Shown here in pieces: positions 22,731 to 24,198 of a DNA stretch of 24,198 bases. Source of the stretch: Bacteroidota bacterium (GTDB taxonomy: Bacteria > Bacteroidota > Bacteroidia > Bacteroidales > Paludibacteraceae); assembly GCA_023459355.1 (NCBI GenBank), contig JAEWUM010000035.1, positions 1 through 24,198 on the forward strand. The letters run 5' to 3'. Both the position numbers and the translations under genes were made by a program. Numbering within the stretch: the stretch's first letter is position 1; every line of letters begins with the position of its first letter. The notes under the pieces were generated by a model. It had not been told where the DNA came from and made no database searches. It saw only the letters and a program-made list of their open reading frames with translations.

Positions 22731-24198
22731 TTAGACTTTGGCAAAACTCCAGTTATTGGGAAGCAGTTCCTTTAAGTCCGTTTCGGAACCGGATTGCTGC
22801 AAATAGGGCATTTTGTTTAGCACATCGATTAACCACTCCCGTGGGTTCACCCCGGCTTCTTTGCAGGTGGAAAGAAGCGAACAAATTATCGCTGTGTTTT
22901 CAGCCGCATGGTGATTTCCGGCAAAAAGGAAGTTTTTACGACCAAGGGCTATGGGGCGGATTGCATTTTCAATCAGGTTATTGTCGATTTTAATACGCCC
23001 ATCTGTCAGGTAATTCTTCATCCGGTTCCACAAGCCATAGGCATATCCAATAGCTTTGCCCATCAAACTTTTAGGAAGTACCGTCGGATAGGTTTTTTCC
23101 ATCCACGCTTCCAGTGATTCTATAATCGGACGGGCATGTTTTTCCCGCAGTTCTGCACGCTGCTGATGCGATATATTCTCTTCATCAGCTTTTCTTTCTA
23201 TCTGGTACAGCAACTGGATTTGACCCAGAGCAAATTCTGCCAACGCTTTATTTTCTTTCACAGCCGCCTCGAACTTGCGGCGGATATGCGCCATGCAAGC
23301 AACCTGAGTCACTTTGTTGGTGTTGTTGAATGCCTCATAGGCGTTGTAACCATCGCTTTGCAGATGCCCTTGATAAGACCCCAGTAAATTGGTTACTGTT
23401 TTCATGGATCTTGATCCGTGGTCGTAATGAAAAAATACCATTCGCTTCATTACCGACCTCACCGTCCAGAGGTATTCTTTGGCCGCTTTTCGCTTTTCCT
23501 TGTCGATTACCGGCAGTGTGGTCTCATCTACCTGGATGTAATCGCAGTCAAGAACTTCGGTTTTAAGCACATCGTAAAGTGGTTTGAGAAGTTCGCAGGC
23601 CGGTTTAAACCATCCGTTGAGTGTAGTTTCGGCAATATCAAGCCCCAGATGCTTAAATTGACGTACCTGACGGTAAAACGGGACATGGTACTCGTACTTT
23701 TGAAGCAGGATTTCGGCTAACAGACTTGCACCGGGAAGTCCTTTGTAGATAGGAGTTAATATACGTTGCGCCATGAGAACACCACTTTGGCCGTCTTCAG
23801 GAACATAAGTATTGTCCTTTAATCCGTATTTAGGATAAACCGTTTCTTTCACGTACAGTTTGCCGGGTTCGAACTCAATGGTGCGGGTGCTTTCGTTTCC
23901 AATCTGTTTATAATGTTCCAGATCAACCGACTCCGGCTCAACCACTACCTGAACAACAGGGAGTTTTTCCAATAATTGTCGATTGGCTCGTTCAGTTTTA
24001 GGAGCAACTGTTTTTTGCGTTGATTCGATGATCTGTGTTTCGGCTTTTTGACGGGCAGCCTCAATAGCTTCCAGGCGTTGCTGTTCCATTGTCAAGCTTT
24101 CGAAGATTGATAACTGGTTGGGGTCCAGATGGGCCAGTTTTTCGCTTTTACGTCCAAAATACTGACGTGTAAACCAGGCAAGTTGTGCAAGCAATTGA
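22731..24198 (-). CDS. tnpC: IS66-family transposase (N-terminus outside window)
   Basis: About 489 residues visible; the frame is open through the right edge, so the true start lies beyond 24198. The N-terminal part is helical with the IS66 mark FGRKSEKLAHLDPNQLSIFE, and then an acidic region. The usual IS66 zinc-finger segment is present as VVVEPESVDLEHYKQIGNES but without its cysteines, as in other Bacteroidota copies. The DDE core follows: YIQVDETTLPVID (first Asp), HLQSDGYNAYEAF (second Asp) and NLIENAIRPIALGRKNFLFA (Glu). The short C-terminal IS66 domain (CKEAGVNPREWLIDVLNKMP) ends the protein. No frameshift is visible in the window. Accessory tnpA/tnpB genes, if any, would be outside. 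Confidence 0.93.
   Translation of the reverse strand, partial: QLLAQLAWFTRQYFGRKSEKLAHLDPNQLSIFESLTMEQQRLEAIEAARQKAETQIIESTQKTVAPKTERANRQLLEKLPVVQVVVEPESVDLEHYKQIGNESTRTIEFEPGKLYVKETVYPKYGLKDNTYVPEDGQSGVLMAQRILTPIYKGLPGASLLAEILLQKYEYHVPFYRQVRQFKHLGLDIAETTLNGWFKPACELLKPLYDVLKTEVLDCDYIQVDETTLPVIDKEKRKAAKEYLWTVRSVMKRMVFFHYDHGSRSMKTVTNLLGSYQGHLQSDGYNAYEAFNNTNKVTQVACMAHIRRKFEAAVKENKALAEFALGQIQLLYQIERKADEENISHQQRAELREKHARPIIESLEAWMEKTYPTVLPKSLMGKAIGYAYGLWNRMKNYLTDGRIKIDNNLIENAIRPIALGRKNFLFAGNHHAAENTAIICSLLSTCKEAGVNPREWLIDVLNKMPYLQQSGSETDLKELLPNNWSFAKV

Larger units (their letters stand above)
22626..24198 (-). mobile_element. IS66-family insertion sequence (partial)
   Basis: The element contains an IS66 transposase on the minus strand and ends, at the transposase 3' side, with GTAAGCCCCCGATAAAC from 22626, which resembles the GTAAGC-type terminal repeat of IS66 elements. 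If so, the 8-base target duplication would begin at 22618 (CTTTAACT); the other end is outside the window. It inserted about 110 bases downstream of hsdR, leaving that gene intact. The non-coding edge 22626-22730 belongs to the element; 22515-22625 is host DNA with no visible gene. Confidence 0.75.

Overview
The window looks like chromosomal DNA from a Bacteroidota (probably Bacteroidales-like) bacterium. The evidence is several promoters of the Bacteroidota type (TAnnTTTG, some with an upstream TTG), almost no Shine-Dalgarno sequences, many short palindromic intergenic repeats typical of that phylum, and Bacteroidota-flavoured families (GHL10/DUF187 lipoprotein-like hydrolase, NDH-2, IS66 transposase without the zinc-finger cysteines). 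All identifications come from reading the sequence; no database search was run.

Left half (1-10.8 kb), housekeeping and stress genes. A membrane protein of unknown function runs in from the left edge. It is followed, on the minus strand, by a secreted family-10-like glycosyl hydrolase and a type II NADH dehydrogenase. Divergent from these are methylglyoxal synthase (mgsA) and hisA. A Crp/Fnr regulator and a CPA2-type cation/proton antiporter with a cytosolic UspA-like tail form a minus-strand operon. Divergent from it are a small cupin and a ferredoxin-type iron-sulfur protein. A perfect 16-bp palindrome of the Crp/Fnr type sits about 40 bases upstream of the predicted start site of the cupin promoter, so the regulator probably controls the cupin/ferredoxin unit. 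The intergenic gaps hold members of one palindromic repeat family. Two ~209-bp copies, about 95% identical and in opposite orientation, flank the regulator/antiporter operon.

Right half (11-22.5 kb), a defence island on the plus strand built around a type I restriction-modification system. The order is hsdM, a HepT-type HEPN toxin, an hsdS whose N-terminus is an intact MntA-type nucleotidyltransferase, a small Trypco2-like protein, a PD-(D/E)XK nuclease-like protein, a DUF262 protein, a second HEPN protein, a DUF6978/DUF1828-1829 pair, and hsdR. The genes from hsdM to hsdS overlap by 4-8 bases, so the HEPN-MNT toxin/antitoxin pair is wired into the modification operon and its antitoxin is physically part of the DNA-specificity subunit. 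Leftover copies of the hsdS 3' end sit between the cargo genes, which suggests the island grew by repeated insertion at the end of hsdS. A six-copy 22-bp tandem repeat lies upstream of the island. An IS66-family element lies downstream and runs off the right edge.

The strongest candidate for an undescribed system is the hsdM-hepT-(mntA::hsdS) arrangement: an HEPN RNase toxin whose AMP-transferring antitoxin is fused to the target-recognition subunit of a restriction-modification enzyme.
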